Of a stretch of DNA of 64,000 nucleotides, positions 34,551 through 45,022 are shown in pieces. The position numbers and the translations under genes are program-made. This DNA is from Sphingobacteriales bacterium (GTDB lineage Bacteria > Bacteroidota > Bacteroidia > Chitinophagales > Chitinophagaceae). The notes under the pieces were generated by a model. That model saw nothing but the letters and a program-made list of their open reading frames with translations. It made no database searches and had not been told where the DNA came from. Numbering within the stretch: position 1 is the stretch's first letter; the number at the start of each line of letters is the position of its first letter. Where the stretch lies: positions 1 through 64,000 of the forward strand of contig JACRJO010000029.1 in assembly GCA_016219985.1 (NCBI GenBank), read 5' to 3'.

Positions 34551-37064
34551 TTACTGAATGATAAACATCTTTGTTTCCTTAAACCCGGTACCGCTGATCA
34601 GCAGATGGTAAACACCGGCTTTGAGGGAAGAAGGCAGGGCCAGGGTTTGTGAAACGGCGCCCCCGGCATGGTTAACCAGTTGCCGGTAAACAACCTGTCC
34701 GGCTGTGTTCAGCACGTTCAGGTTATACTGTCCCTTCACCGCACTGAAGCCGATGGTCAGTTCGGAACCGCTTACAGGGTTCGGGTAGAGACTGATCCCT
34801 TTGGGATGATTGCCGGTCTCCACACGAAGCATTTTGCTGAAAACATTTTTACCGGTCAGCTCAACTGCCTTTACGCGATAAAAATTCGTACCAGGCAGCG
34901 GGGCAGCATCCAGATAGGTATAGCTGGCTTTATCTGCCTGGTTACTGCGGGGAGCCTGTTGACCAATTGCGTTAAAATCAACTCCATTGGAAGAACGCTC
35001 AATAACATAACTGTTAATATCCGATTCGGTCAGGTTGGTCCAGTCGACCTGGATCCCTGAGCCTTTTTCAAAGGCTTTTACATCGCTGAAAGAAACTGGC
35101 AGCGGGTTCGCATCAACAACCGTACTGCCCAGCGTGAAGGGGCTAAATGATGTCACACCTGTTCTGATAATGGATCCTGTTGTATTGTTACCAGAGGGGG
35201 TACCCCCATGATCACTCCATGAACCGCCGCTGAAATGGGCCAGGGTTAATTTGGTATAATCAGTGATGTAAGACGAACCGCAGCCACTGCCTGCAAACCA
35301 GGTTACCGTTACACTCAGCGTGTTATTGTTTCCCGGGTCTGCAATCTCATTCAGATCCCAATACTCGCAATTACTTACTTGTGTCAGTCCCGGAGCGGTA
35401 ATACCACCCAGGCCTGTCGCACTCGCTCTTTTATATTCAGCCTGGAAAATATCTCCTGCCTCACCCGGAGCGGTGATGGTAACAGGTGAGTAAAGTGTGC
35501 CATTCCCCACCGGGAAAGTAAAGCCGGTGCTGCCGGCCCTCCGTATCGGGCCATTAATATGCGACCCTGCAGATCCGCCAGAGAGTGTTGATCCGGAATT
35601 TAATGTAACCAGGCCATTCGGTGTGGCTGATGTGGTAACGATCCCATCAGTTAAGGTAAAGGTCCCGGTTACTGTAATATCACGGGAAACAGTAATGCCT
35701 GTACCGGTATTATTAACGGTTACCGTGTTAAATGTAGTAGCCGTGGCACCACCCATTTCCTGGGCTGCGCTTCCGTCTAAAACCACCGTGCTGCTGCCCT
35801 GTGTAAAACTGCCGTTATTGATAAAATCACCGGCCAGGTTTATGGTTTTATTGTTGCTGGCCAAAGTCGTTCCGTTCCCGATTGTAATGCTTCCGGCAAA
35901 AGTCATCGTACCACCAGCTGTTTCCAGCGTTTTAGTGCCGCTGCCGGAAGTGGCCATGTTTCCATACACAGGTGTATTTTCGATTGTCTGCGCATCAGTT
36001 GATCCATAATTTACCGTACTGCCTGCATCAAAGCTGTATGCATTCATTACAGGCAAAGTTGAACCTCCGTTATCGGTAATATTCAATACCCCGGCAGGCC
36101 CGATAAACAAGGTTTTTGTCCCACCCTGGTTCTCCATTAAACGGCCATTGCCATTAATATTCAGTGTCCCGTTAATTGTTATAGAGCGGGACGCATTGAC
36201 ATCAATGGTGATATCATTCCCTCCCATTGTCAAGGCGGACCCCGCATCAACAAGCAGATTACCAGTAATGGTCAGATTACCCGCTATCGTTTTAGTGCCG
36301 CTGGTTGATGTGGTTAAATTGGTATAAGTAGCTGTCCGGATTGCCTGGTCTCCCCCTGAATAGTTCACCGTGGCAGAAGTACCAGCCGCATTAAAATTGG
36401 GAGCTCCCGTAATAGTAAATGGTGTTGCACCAGCCAGATTAAGTGTACCTGTTTCAACGCCTCCTCCATTTAAAGTAAAGCTTACCGCTGAGCCATTATC
36501 TTCGTTCAAATCCAAAGTCCCTGCGACACTAACTGAACCGGATATCAGGTCAAACGTTACGTTGTTATCATCATTTCCGTCATCCACTCCACGAAGCGAA
36601 ATATTACCGGAAACGGTTAATGAATTAATAGAGGAAGAAAGTGTTGTTGTACCATCACCTGTAAGGTTAGGGGCGAGGGTGGTTCCTCCGACAACAACAG
36701 ATGCGCAGGTAAGGGTACCCGCACCGGTCAGGGTAGCAGCCCTGTTTCCACTTGCAGCATTCTGCAGTGTTACCGCGCCGGTTACCGCCAGCGTATTCCC
36801 CGTACCAACGCTGATCGTACCCGATGCGCTGGCGAAGGTTACAGTATTACAGGCTGCAGCAACAATATCCACTGTTACAGTAATCCCACTATTAATCACC
36901 ACATCATTTGCGGAAGTAGGAACAGACGCCCCACCCCAGGTGGTCGTATTATTCCAGTTACCAGAAAGGGAGGCCGTCCTGGTTTGTGCATTTGTCACAG
37001 CCGTTGTAAGGAACAACGCCATTGCCAATGCGGAGAAACTCCGGTTTTGTAAAATCTTTTTCAT
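34551..37064 (-). CDS. T9SS-sorted giant surface protein, second copy
   Basis: This 837-residue protein has a signal peptide ending near TNAQ, followed by LSGNWNNTTTWGGASVP. A long beta-repeat region rich in Gly, Thr and Asn spans about 45-560. The later domain contains VDWTNLTESDINSYVIERS, and a sorting domain ends it with ISLYPNPVSG and LKAGVYHLLISG. Its order of domains matches the 29303-32071 protein, so the two are diverged paralogues. It probably acts on the cell surface. Confidence 0.87.
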   Translation of the reverse strand: MKKILQNRSFSALAMALFLTTAVTNAQTRTASLSGNWNNTTTWGGASVPTSANDVVINSGITVTVDIVAAACNTVTFASASGTISVGTGNTLAVTGAVTLQNAASGNRAATLTGAGTLTCASVVVGGTTLAPNLTGDGTTTLSSSINSLTVSGNISLRGVDDGNDDNNVTFDLISGSVSVAGTLDLNEDNGSAVSFTLNGGGVETGTLNLAGATPFTITGAPNFNAAGTSATVNYSGGDQAIRTATYTNLTTSTSGTKTIAGNLTITGNLLVDAGSALTMGGNDITIDVNASRSITINGTLNINGNGRLMENQGGTKTLFIGPAGVLNITDNGGSTLPVMNAYSFDAGSTVNYGSTDAQTIENTPVYGNMATSGSGTKTLETAGGTMTFAGSITIGNGTTLASNNKTINLAGDFINNGSFTQGSSTVVLDGSAAQEMGGATATTFNTVTVNNTGTGITVSRDITVTGTFTLTDGIVTTSATPNGLVTLNSGSTLSGGSAGSHINGPIRRAGSTGFTFPVGNGTLYSPVTITAPGEAGDIFQAEYKRASATGLGGITAPGLTQVSNCEYWDLNEIADPGNNNTLSVTVTWFAGSGCGSSYITDYTKLTLAHFSGGSWSDHGGTPSGNNTTGSIIRTGVTSFSPFTLGSTVVDANPLPVSFSDVKAFEKGSGIQVDWTNLTESDINSYVIERSSNGVDFNAIGQQAPRSNQADKASYTYLDAAPLPGTNFYRVKAVELTGKNVFSKMLRVETGNHPKGISLYPNPVSGSELTIGFSAVKGQYNLNVLNTAGQVVYRQLVNHAGGAVSQTLALPSSLKAGVYHLLISGTGFKETKMFIIQ

Positions 37065-37413
37065 GCTTCAGGGTTTTATACGTTTAAAAAGGTTCGAAAT
37101 AGCGGTTCTGCACAGAAGCGGGGATTGCTTAGGCTTTAGCGAGGAAATTGGCAAGCGGCATACGGGAATAGAATTCCGTATTGGATTGAATAAAAAATCA
37201 GCAGCAATTCAGTGGAGGATCTTGGTAAGAAAATTTTGTAAGGATGGTAGGTTTACGCAGTAAAGTGACGTAAAGGTATATCGTAGAATCCGTATCTGCA
37301 AGGTAAACGGTTCTTTTTTTTAGCAGTTACCGGTTTATCGTAATCTTACGAAACCCTTACCTGTAGCGGATTACAGCCAATCTAAGTATTTACTGCTATA
37401 TATTATAACTGAA
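37065..37413. other. AT-rich intergenic region upstream of T9SS gene and downstream of uvrA
   Basis: This 349-base stretch contains the promoter of the leftward T9SS gene and the end of uvrA. I see no gene, RNA or clear terminator in it. Confidence 0.4.
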
Positions 37414-40359
37414 CTATATATACCTCGCCGTATGGCTTCCGGCCTGCTTTTTCAGGTCCGCCGGCTGGCCTGCAAAAACCAGTTCCCCGCCTTCTTCCCC
37501 GGCCCCGGGTCCCAGGTCAATCACCCAATCGGCCGAGCGGATCACATCGGTATTGTGTTCGATCACGATAATGGAATGCCCCTGTTCGACCAGCGCATTA
37601 AACGAAGCGAGGAGCTTGTTAATGTCATGAAAATGGAGGCCGGTAGTTGGTTCGTCGAAAATGAAAAGCAGCTTATTTCCTGCCTTTCCTTTACCCAGGA
37701 AAGAAGCCAGCTTCACCCGTTGCGCCTCCCCGCCGGACAGGGTATCGGATGACTGCCCCAGTTTGATATAACCCAGTCCCACTTCACTGAGGGGTTGCAG
37801 GGCCCTCGCAATCGCCCCGCCATCCACTGAAAAAAAAGAGATGGCTTCATCCACACTCATTTCGAGGACATCATAGATGCTTTTATCCTGGTATTTTACT
37901 TCGAGCACTTCTTCCTTGAATTTCTTTCCCCCGCAGGATTCACAGACCAGGTGCACATCCGCGAGGAACTGCATTTCCACCACCTGTTCTCCCTCTCCTT
38001 TGCAGGTATCACATCGTCCCCCGTCTACATTGAAGGAAAAATGTTTTGGCTGAAAGCCCCGCATCTTGCTCAGGGGTTGCCGGGCATAAAGATCCCTTAC
38101 TTCATCCCAGGCCTTAATATAAGTGACCGGGTTGCTGCGGGAGGATTTACCAATGGGATTCTGGTCCACCATCTCCACCTGGCTGATGGCTTCCGTATCC
38201 CCGGTAATCGCTTTATGAAAACCCACTTTATCCCCGAACTCTCCTTTCATTTTACGAAGGGCCGGCAGGAGTATTTGCCTGACCAGCGTGGTCTTGCCAC
38301 TACCACTGACCCCGCTGACCACGCAGAGCACATTCAGCGGAAATTCAACCGTGATATTTTTCAGGTTATTGTGCCGGGCTCCCTCCACGGTTATTGACCT
38401 GTTCCATTTACGAAGGGTCCCCGGAGGATCAATGGCCAGTTCCCCTTTCAGGTATTTACCCGTCAGGCTCATGGGGTTGCTGATAATAGAATCATAATCT
38501 CCCTCGGCAATCACTTCGCCTCCCAGGTGCGAGGCCAATGGTCCCATGTCGATGATATGATCGGCCTCCCGCATCATCATTTCATCATGCTCCACCACCA
38601 CCACGGTATTGCCCAGGTCCCTTAGTTCTTTGAGCACCCTGATCAGGTTGGCCGTATCCCTGGAATGAAGCCCGATGGAAGGTTCATCCAGGATATAGAG
38701 TGAATTGGTCAGGTTGCTGCCCAGGCTCCGGGTCAGCTGGATCCGCTGGCTTTCTCCACCGCTGAGTGTATTGGCCAGGCGGCTGAGGGTCAGGTACCCC
38801 AATCCCACTTTGATCAGTGTATCCAGGCGTCCATGCAATTCCAGCAGGATGCGTTTAGCCACTTCCTTTTCATGCAGGCTAAGCCGGCCCTCCAGGTCAT
38901 TGAACCATTGCTTCAGGTCTTTTACCGGCATGGCGCTCAGTTCCCCGATATGCATGTCATTCACTTTTACATACAGCGCTTCTTTTCTCAGACGAAACCC
39001 CTTGCAATCGGGGCATTCGGTACGGCCCCGGTAACGGCTCAGTAATACGCGGTACTGTACTTTGTACAGTTGCGATTCCACATCTTTGAAAAAATCACGG
39101 ATGCCATAGACGCCCTGGCAGCCATCCCAGAGTTGTTCATACTGCTGTGTACTGAGGTCCGCCACCGGTTTGTGAACCGGGAAATCAAACTTCTTTGCAC
39201 CCTTTACAAAATTTTGCCGCCACCAGTCGAGCTTCTCCCCTTTCCAGGGGGCTACGGCGCCTTCATAAACACTCAGGCGGCGATCGGGAATTACGAGATC
39301 GGGATCAATTCCCAAAACCTGGGAAAAACCTTCGCAGCTGGGACAGGCGCCGAAAGGATTGTTGAATGAAAATAAATTAGGCACGGGCTCTTCGAACAGG
39401 ATGCCATCGAGTTCGAAGCGGTTATTAAAATGCAAAAATGAATGCTGAATGCCGGAGCTGTCCGGGATTTTTGATGCCCCTTTTGCATTCCTTCCTTTGG
39501 CCTGCTTCGCCTCCGGGCGAGCCTGCTTCGCCTCCGGGCGAGACTGTTCGCTTTGCACTTCGAGGTACACATCCCCCTCGCCCTCGTAAAATGCGGTACC
39601 GATTGAATCGGCCAGCCGGTGCAGGTCATCCTCATCAAAGGTCTCTTTCACCACAATCCGGTCAATCAATATATGCGTAATTTTTTTTTCTTTCAGTTCC
39701 TTATCCTTCAGTTCCAGCAAATCTTCTATCCGGCTCACTTCCCCTGCGGGCTGTCCGGAAGACTGAAGACTGTACACCCGGCTAAATCCTTTCTGCACCA
39801 GTATATTCAGTTCTTCTTTTATGTCCCGGTTCCGGTGTTGCTTGAAAACGGCCAGGATATATACCTTATCCCCTGCAGTTAGTTCCCGGATGGCGTTCAG
39901 CACATCGGTCACATCATCCTTCTTCACCATGCGGCCCGATACCGGCGAAAAAGTCCTGCCAACCCGGGCAAAGAGCAGGCGCAGGTAATCATAGATCTCC
40001 GTCATGCTGCCCACGGTGCTGCGGGGAGTCCGGGTGATCACTTTTTGTTCGATGGCAATGGCCGGGCAAAGCCCCTTGATGAAATCCACATCAGGTTTAT
40101 TCATCCGGTTGAGGAACTGGCGGGCATAAGCGCTAAGGCTTTCCGCATATCGCCGTTGCCCCTCCGCATAGAGGGTGTCAATGGTCAGGGAAGACTTGCC
40201 GGAACCCGATACCCCGGTCACGACAATGAGCTTGTTCCGGGGGATTTCCACGGTCACATTTTTCAGGTTATGCACCCTGGCCCCCCTGATGAGGATATTT
40301 TCTGCGGAAATTACGGTCCGGGGTTTGACGGGATTTTTCCCTTTTATTGATTGCTCCAT
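37414..40359 (-). CDS. uvrA: Excinuclease ABC subunit A
   Basis: This 981-residue ATPase is UvrA, which finds DNA lesions in nucleotide excision repair with UvrB. The first Walker A (GVSGSGKSS) lies near 50, the second (GVSGSGKTT) near 680. Both ABC signatures ([26 protein letters not shown]) and the zinc-finger cysteine pairs are present. The protein is about 30-40 residues longer than usual because of an insertion around residues 268-305 that contains [13 protein letters not shown], encoded by a perfect 21-base tandem duplication (39500-39541). It is read leftward and stands alone. Confidence 0.97.
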   Translation of the reverse strand: MEQSIKGKNPVKPRTVISAENILIRGARVHNLKNVTVEIPRNKLIVVTGVSGSGKSSLTIDTLYAEGQRRYAESLSAYARQFLNRMNKPDVDFIKGLCPAIAIEQKVITRTPRSTVGSMTEIYDYLRLLFARVGRTFSPVSGRMVKKDDVTDVLNAIRELTAGDKVYILAVFKQHRNRDIKEELNILVQKGFSRVYSLQSSGQPAGEVSRIEDLLELKDKELKEKKITHILIDRIVVKETFDEDDLHRLADSIGTAFYEGEGDVYLEVQSEQSRPEAKQARPEAKQAKGRNAKGASKIPDSSGIQHSFLHFNNRFELDGILFEEPVPNLFSFNNPFGACPSCEGFSQVLGIDPDLVIPDRRLSVYEGAVAPWKGEKLDWWRQNFVKGAKKFDFPVHKPVADLSTQQYEQLWDGCQGVYGIRDFFKDVESQLYKVQYRVLLSRYRGRTECPDCKGFRLRKEALYVKVNDMHIGELSAMPVKDLKQWFNDLEGRLSLHEKEVAKRILLELHGRLDTLIKVGLGYLTLSRLANTLSGGESQRIQLTRSLGSNLTNSLYILDEPSIGLHSRDTANLIRVLKELRDLGNTVVVVEHDEMMMREADHIIDMGPLASHLGGEVIAEGDYDSIISNPMSLTGKYLKGELAIDPPGTLRKWNRSITVEGARHNNLKNITVEFPLNVLCVVSGVSGSGKTTLVRQILLPALRKMKGEFGDKVGFHKAITGDTEAISQVEMVDQNPIGKSSRSNPVTYIKAWDEVRDLYARQPLSKMRGFQPKHFSFNVDGGRCDTCKGEGEQVVEMQFLADVHLVCESCGGKKFKEEVLEVKYQDKSIYDVLEMSVDEAISFFSVDGGAIARALQPLSEVGLGYIKLGQSSDTLSGGEAQRVKLASFLGKGKAGNKLLFIFDEPTTGLHFHDINKLLASFNALVEQGHSIIVIEHNTDVIRSADWVIDLGPGAGEEGGELVFAGQPADLKKQAGSHTARYI

Positions 40360-40642
40360 TACAGCTCCAGAATAGGTAAAGCCTTATCCCGTACGGGTTT
40401 CAGCCAAATTCATTAACATTTCCTTAGCACACAATACTACGTATTGCGGCCACAAATGTTTGCCATTTTCGTGAATTGACCTATTTTTATACAACAATAT
40501 CCAAAAAATGAAAAACCCAAAACTCCCCCCGCCTATTGCCTAACTTCTACTTTTTTTATTAACCGGACTTTTTAGTAACCAATATCCCAATGAAATACTG
40601 CGTGGTGCGAACTGTGCAGTGCAACCCAAACCTGTAGGAGTT

Positions 40643-41224
40643 ATGAAAGCTTTATCAAAAAAAACCGACCATGAACTGATCCACCTGTTCCAGGACGGTC
40701 ACCTGAATGCGCTGGAGGCCCTGATCCTCCGCCACAAAGACAAATTATATACCTCAATCCTGTTCCTGGTAAAGGACAAATACCTGGCGGAAGACATTTT
40801 CCAGGATGCCTTTATCCGGATCATCGACACCATGCGGGGCGGCCGCTATACCGAGGAAGGCAAAGTCCTTCCCTGGGCCATGCGCATCGCCCACAATCTC
40901 TGCGTGGATCATTTCCGTAAAGTAAAACGCACCCCCACCATCCGGAACGGGGAAGACAAAGACATTTTTGAAGTGCTTAACTTTTCGGAAGACAGCGCCG
41001 AGACCAGCCTGATGAAACGGCAGAGTCATGACCGCGTCCGGGACATGCTGCAAAGCCTGCCCGAAGACCAGCGGGAAGTGATCATTCTCCGTCATTATGC
41101 CGATATGAGCTTCAAGGAGATCGCCGCCGCCACCAACTGCAGTATTAATACCGCACTGGGAAGAATGCGCTACGGCCTGATCAACCTGCGCAAGCTGATG
41201 ACGCAAAAACAAATCGCTCTTTAA
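40643..41224 (+). CDS. RNA polymerase ECF-type sigma factor
   Basis: This 193-residue protein is a sigma-70 family ECF factor. Region 2 is visible as YLAEDIFQDAFIRIID and PWAMRIAHNLCVDHFRK. Region 4 contains LPEDQREVIILRHYADMSF and the helix-turn-helix NCSINTALGRMRYGL. I chose the ATG at 40643, which has AGGAG six bases ahead, one of the few clear Shine-Dalgarno sequences in the window; the GTG at 40619 is less likely. No anti-sigma gene is adjacent. Confidence 0.93.
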   Translation: MKALSKKTDHELIHLFQDGHLNALEALILRHKDKLYTSILFLVKDKYLAEDIFQDAFIRIIDTMRGGRYTEEGKVLPWAMRIAHNLCVDHFRKVKRTPTIRNGEDKDIFEVLNFSEDSAETSLMKRQSHDRVRDMLQSLPEDQREVIILRHYADMSFKEIAAATNCSINTALGRMRYGLINLRKLMTQKQIAL

Positions 41225-41262
41225 ATAATTGCCTCGATTCTTCCCCCGGAAGAGCAAGGTTT

Positions 41263-41369
41263 TGTCATTCTGTATCTCCGACCTGTGTCGGCCCGGATAT
41301 CATTTGTTTTGCTTGCTACAATACATTCCCGGTCCCGAATGAAATGCGGAAGGCTCTTACAGAATGACA
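41263..41369. repeat. Inverted-repeat element of about 107 bases
   Basis: The ends are perfect 12-base inverted repeats (TGTCATTCTGTA and TACAGAATGACA). The interior is non-coding. It lies between the sigma gene and its terminator. TGTCATTCTG-type termini are familiar to me from intergenic repeats in Bacteroidota genomes, so this may be a MITE-like element. Confidence 0.6.
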
Positions 41370-41380
41370 CCTATTTGAAA

Positions 41381-41417
41381 GGTCTCCTGTTTCACAATGT
41401 GACGGGAGGCCTTTTTT
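41381..41417 (+). terminator. Intrinsic terminator after sigma-factor gene
   Basis: GGTCTCCTG pairs with CGGGAGGCC (two G-U pairs) and is followed by six Ts. It comes after the inverted-repeat element. Confidence 0.65.
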
Positions 41418-41460
41418 ATTTTGGGGAAATTTTCAACCTGCCTGCCGGCAAGGCAGGTAT

Positions 41461-41589
41461 TCAATGCTCTATTCTCAATGCTCAACTAACGCCCCTGCCG
41501 GAGCCTTTGAGATTTAGAACTTGAATATTATTTGATCCTTGATATTTGGAGCTTATTTGGTTCTTGGATCTTGTTTCTTGGTTCTTAGT
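41461..41589. repeat. Two period-7 degenerate repeats (CAATGCT and TTCTTGG types)
   Basis: The first repeat is CAATGCT, CTATTCT, CAATGCT, CAACTAA (41462-41489). The second, ending in the DsbD-gene stop region, reads TTCTTGG, ATCTTGT, TTCTTGG, TTCTTAG. A palindrome based on GCAGG/CCTGC precedes them at about 41438-41459. Confidence 0.7.
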
Positions 41590-43522
41590 TCCCCCGGTGT
41601 GTTTTCAACCCGCACTCCAGCCACTCAATAAACTCTTCCGCATCGGGTGTATAATATTTCGTCTTCGTCAGCGCCACCTGGTCAGGGCTGATGATGGCAT
41701 ACTGGGGCTGTGAAGTGGCGCCGAAATTCTCAATCTGGAAAGTGGACCATTTATCGCCCACGGTTACGATCGACTTTTCCGTATCATTGGATAATTTCAC
41801 CACAGTTTGTTCTGTAAGAGGGAGGTTCTTCCGCTCATCCACATAAAGCGACACCACGATAAATTCATGCCGCATCAGGCTGTCCACCGTTTTATCCGTC
41901 CATACTTTCTCTTCCATCCGGCGGCAGTTCACACAGGCCCAGCCGGTAAAATCGATGAGGACGGGTTTGTTTTCGGCCTTTGCCCGGGCCAGGGCGCCTG
42001 TATAATCGTTATGCAGGGGTTTAAACAGGGATTGCTTTTCCGTATTATACAGACTATAAGTCCGCGGCGGCGGGAAACCGCTGATCAGTTTGAGGTCTGC
42101 CCATTTCGTATTGGACAGGCCGGGCAGGAGATAAATACTGATAGCAGCAAATAATACAATGAACGCGATCCGGGTAAAGGAAAACCGTTTTACCGGTGAG
42201 CTGTGGGAGATCCGGATCTTTCCCAACAGGTACAGGACGGTCAATAAACCGATCAGTACCCATAACCCGATAAATACTTCCCGTTTCAGCAGGCCCCATT
42301 GTTTGACGAGGTCGGCATTGGATAAAAATTTAACCGCCAGGGCCAGTTCGAGAAAACCCAGCACCACTTTTACATCCGTCATCCAGCCGCCGGATTTGGG
42401 CAATGATTGCAACCAGTGGGGGAACATGGCAAATAAGGCGAAGGGCAGACCAAGGGCGATTCCAAAACCCGCCGCACCAATAGTAAGAGGCCAGGCCCCC
42501 TGGTCAGCCACCCCTACCAGCAGGGTGCCTAACAAGGGACCGGTACAGGAAAAGGAAACAATGGCCAGGGTGGTGGCCATAAAAAAGATCCCCCCGATAT
42601 TACCGAGACCGGATTTGGCATCGGCCCGGTTGGCCAGTCCCGAAGGAAGCCCGATCTCATACAAACCAAAGAAGGAAAGGGCAAAGGCTACAAAAACGGC
42701 AAAGAAGAGCAGGTTCAGCCAGACATTGGTGGAGATATTATTAAAGATCTCCGGGCTGATGGCCTTGCCGGCCACATGAAAGGGCACCGTGATCAGGACA
42801 TAGATCAGGAAAATAAAAAAACCATACAGCAAGGCATTTGTAATCCCTTTCTTCCGGTCTGTTGATTTTTTTGTGAAAAAAGTTACCGTTACAGGAATCA
42901 TCGGAAATACGCAGGGGGTGACCAGGGCAATGAGCCCGCCCAATAAACCCAGCAGGAAGATCGTAACCAGGCTTTTATTTTTTGTCCCGTCATCTCCGCA
43001 GGGTGCGACCGGGTGCTGGATATCGATTGAAGCAACTTTAATGGATTCCGCTTTCACCCCTCCTTCCAGCGCTACAGTAAAGGCCAGCGGCAGGTCGGGA
43101 TTGAATTCTTCCTTATTCCCATAAAAATACGTGAGTGTTCCCTGCAGCAGGGCTGGTACCTCACCCCTGATCGTTACCAGGATGGCCCATTCTGTTGCGC
43201 CTTCATAGACTTTTACCGGGGCATTTTCAAAAAGGTTGCTGGGAAAACTGCGGGATGCCCCTTCCTGGGTAAAGACCGCTTCCGCGCGGATACTGGAATC
43301 GGGAAAACTGAGTTCAACCGTCTTTACCCCGCCGAGTTCCTGGCCGGGGGCATAGAGCTGCCAGCCTGCCTTACCCGGGGTGGAAAACCGGATCTCGTAT
43401 TTTCCTTCTTCAATTTTCTTACTGCTGGTGGTCCATGAATACAGTGCAGTATCCTGCGCAAAGGAAGCCAATGCAGGGATGGCGAACAGGAACAGGAAGA
43501 AAGAACGGTAAAGCCGGGGCAT
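41585..43522 (-). CDS. dsbD: DsbD-type thiol:disulfide interchange protein
   Basis: This 645-residue inner-membrane protein moves reducing power from cytosol to periplasm. It has a signal peptide (MPRLYRSFFLFLFAIPALAS), an N-terminal DsbD-alpha-like domain (about 20-150), eight or so membrane segments in the centre (CcdA-like; TPCVFPMIPVTV with its Cys) and a C-terminal thioredoxin domain with the redox pair in GWACVNCRRMEEKVW. The second core cysteine lies in SFSCTGPLLG. I chose the ATG at 43522, which begins the signal peptide. A gene for a separate alpha-domain protein lies 67 bases upstream in the same direction. Confidence 0.93.
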   Translation of the reverse strand: MPRLYRSFFLFLFAIPALASFAQDTALYSWTTSSKKIEEGKYEIRFSTPGKAGWQLYAPGQELGGVKTVELSFPDSSIRAEAVFTQEGASRSFPSNLFENAPVKVYEGATEWAILVTIRGEVPALLQGTLTYFYGNKEEFNPDLPLAFTVALEGGVKAESIKVASIDIQHPVAPCGDDGTKNKSLVTIFLLGLLGGLIALVTPCVFPMIPVTVTFFTKKSTDRKKGITNALLYGFFIFLIYVLITVPFHVAGKAISPEIFNNISTNVWLNLLFFAVFVAFALSFFGLYEIGLPSGLANRADAKSGLGNIGGIFFMATTLAIVSFSCTGPLLGTLLVGVADQGAWPLTIGAAGFGIALGLPFALFAMFPHWLQSLPKSGGWMTDVKVVLGFLELALAVKFLSNADLVKQWGLLKREVFIGLWVLIGLLTVLYLLGKIRISHSSPVKRFSFTRIAFIVLFAAISIYLLPGLSNTKWADLKLISGFPPPRTYSLYNTEKQSLFKPLHNDYTGALARAKAENKPVLIDFTGWACVNCRRMEEKVWTDKTVDSLMRHEFIVVSLYVDERKNLPLTEQTVVKLSNDTEKSIVTVGDKWSTFQIENFGATSQPQYAIISPDQVALTKTKYYTPDAEEFIEWLECGLKTHRGN

Positions 43523-43589
43523 GGGTCTTATTTTAAAAAATAAACGAGTTCTCTTATGGGAACTCGTTGTAAACAAAATTTACCAGGCA

Positions 43590-44042
43590 TCAGTTCAATG
43601 CCACTTTGAAATTCACTTTTTTAGGAGGCAGGCATTTTTCATCATCACAGGTCTGGTATTCCACGTTACCGGTGATGCTGGTCTTCACATTCCCTTTTAC
43701 TTTCACTACCTGCGTAAAAGTAACGGTATTGGAATACTGGTTGGCAGATACCCCTAATGTTTTATCTGTGTACTTCTCCATTTTGCCGGTTTCCTTCACT
43801 TTCCCCTGCAGGGTAAATAAGGGGTTGGGACTAAACACAAAAGCCGTGGGGATCGCGATAGCGTCATCCGGCTGGGACTGGGAATACAGGTGCCAGTTGG
43901 CCTGGATGCTGGCCTTTAACTGCACTTCATAGGTCTTGTCCGCGATCTTCTTAGCGCTGAACGTCCAGGTCACCGGGTTCAGCTGGGCCTGGGCCGCCAA
44001 AACAAAACCGGAAAGTAAAAAAGCAAGTAGTATTTTTTTCAT
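43590..44042 (-). CDS. Secreted DsbD alpha-domain-like protein
   Basis: This 150-residue protein has a signal peptide (MKKILLAFLLSGFVLAAQAQ) and one domain like the N-terminal alpha domain of DsbD. The cysteine pair in YQTCDDEKCLPP is the redox centre expected for that domain. It would pass electrons from DsbD to periplasmic clients. It is placed just upstream of dsbD and probably shares its transcript, giving the system two alpha-type domains. Confidence 0.88.
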   Translation of the reverse strand: MKKILLAFLLSGFVLAAQAQLNPVTWTFSAKKIADKTYEVQLKASIQANWHLYSQSQPDDAIAIPTAFVFSPNPLFTLQGKVKETGKMEKYTDKTLGVSANQYSNTVTFTQVVKVKGNVKTSITGNVEYQTCDDEKCLPPKKVNFKVALN

Positions 44043-44188
44043 GAAATCGGTTTACTCTGTTTACGGCAAAAATCCTGCTTTATATTTTACAGGATTGTTA
44101 AAATCCGTTGGCAAAAATAAGTGGTACGGTTAGCCTGTCCTGTGACAAAAGTGACAATTGGCCCGTACCTGGTAAGATGAGAAAAACC

Positions 44189-44860
44189 TTATACCAGTTG
44201 CTCCGCCATCAGCAAAGTCCGGATGATCTCCCGACCGTCGGTATTGCCCAGCGCGGCGGAACAGGCCCTTTCGGGGTGGGGCATCATGCCAAATACATTC
44301 CGGCCGGCATTGCAGATCCCGGCAATATGGCGGGTGGAGCCATTGGGATTGGCCGTATCTGTAATCTGCCCCTGTTCATCACAATAATAATAGATCACCT
44401 GCCCGTTGGCTTCCAGGGTATCCAGGGTCTTTTCATCGGCAAAATAGCGTCCTTCCCCATGGGCGATGGGCACTTTATAGGCTTTCCCGGTTCCGGGGGT
44501 GATAAATACATTTTTGCAGGCAAATTGCTGGTTGGCATTCCGCAGCAAGGCGCCCGGCAGCAAATGGGATTCGCATAAGATCTGGAACCCGTTACATACC
44601 CCAAAAACCTTTCCCCCGGCATTGGCAAATTCGATGACCGATTTCATCATCGGGCTGAAACGGGCAATGGCGCCGCAGCGCAGGTAATCCCCATACGAAA
44701 ACCCGCCCGGAAGGATGATACAGTCATCCGTGGTAAAGCGGTCCAGGTCCCTGTCTTTATGCCAGAGCATGGTTACATCCTGGTCCAGGTCGTACCGGAG
44801 CGCATCATACATATCCCGGTCACAATTGGAACCCGGGAATACAACTACACCAAATTTCAT
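44189..44860 (-). CDS. purQ: Phosphoribosylformylglycinamidine synthase, glutaminase subunit
   Basis: This 223-residue glutamine amidotransferase supplies ammonia to PurL in purine synthesis. It begins [16 protein letters not shown], the family start. The nucleophile Cys lies in [11 protein letters not shown], and the His-Glu pair is in [10 protein letters not shown] chose the ATG at 44860 because it begins at the conserved strand; the longer frame is upstream leader. A good -7 box lies 24 bases upstream. The gene is alone, so PurL is encoded elsewhere. Confidence 0.96.
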   Translation of the reverse strand: MKFGVVVFPGSNCDRDMYDALRYDLDQDVTMLWHKDRDLDRFTTDDCIILPGGFSYGDYLRCGAIARFSPMMKSVIEFANAGGKVFGVCNGFQILCESHLLPGALLRNANQQFACKNVFITPGTGKAYKVPIAHGEGRYFADEKTLDTLEANGQVIYYYCDEQGQITDTANPNGSTRHIAGICNAGRNVFGMMPHPERACSAALGNTDGREIIRTLLMAEQLV

Positions 44861-44883
44861 AATGGAGATGATTTTACGAGGGA

Positions 44884-44891
44884 CAAAGATA
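44884..44891 (-). promoter_or_regulatory. -7 box of the purQ promoter
   Basis: The minus strand reads TATCTTTG here, an exact TAnnTTTG -7 element. A weak TTTC lies about 20 bases upstream as -33 element. Transcription would start near 44877, giving a short leader before the ATG at 44860. Confidence 0.55.
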
Positions 44892-44981
44892 CAATATCGG
44901 GGGGAGTGGAAGAAACCAGGGCGGGGATGTGTATAATTGGCCAATTACTGAGCATTGAAAATTCCTACTCCTAAGGACCCG

Positions 44982-45016
44982 AATGCTCAATGCTCAATGT
45001 TCAATGCTCAATATTC
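44982..45016. repeat. Period-7 degenerate tandem repeat (AATGCTC)
   Basis: Five heptamers occur in a row: AATGCTC, AATGCTC, AATGTTC, AATGCTC, AATATTC. It lies just beyond the stop codon of the DUF6427-like gene. Confidence 0.85.
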
Positions 45017-45022
45017 ATTAGT

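Noticed and set aside
36370..37263. 297-codon frame opposite the second T9SS surface-protein gene
   Set aside because: It is antisense to a well-supported gene; the Val/Pro/Ala-rich product is the usual mirror of a Gly/Thr/Asn-rich coding region.
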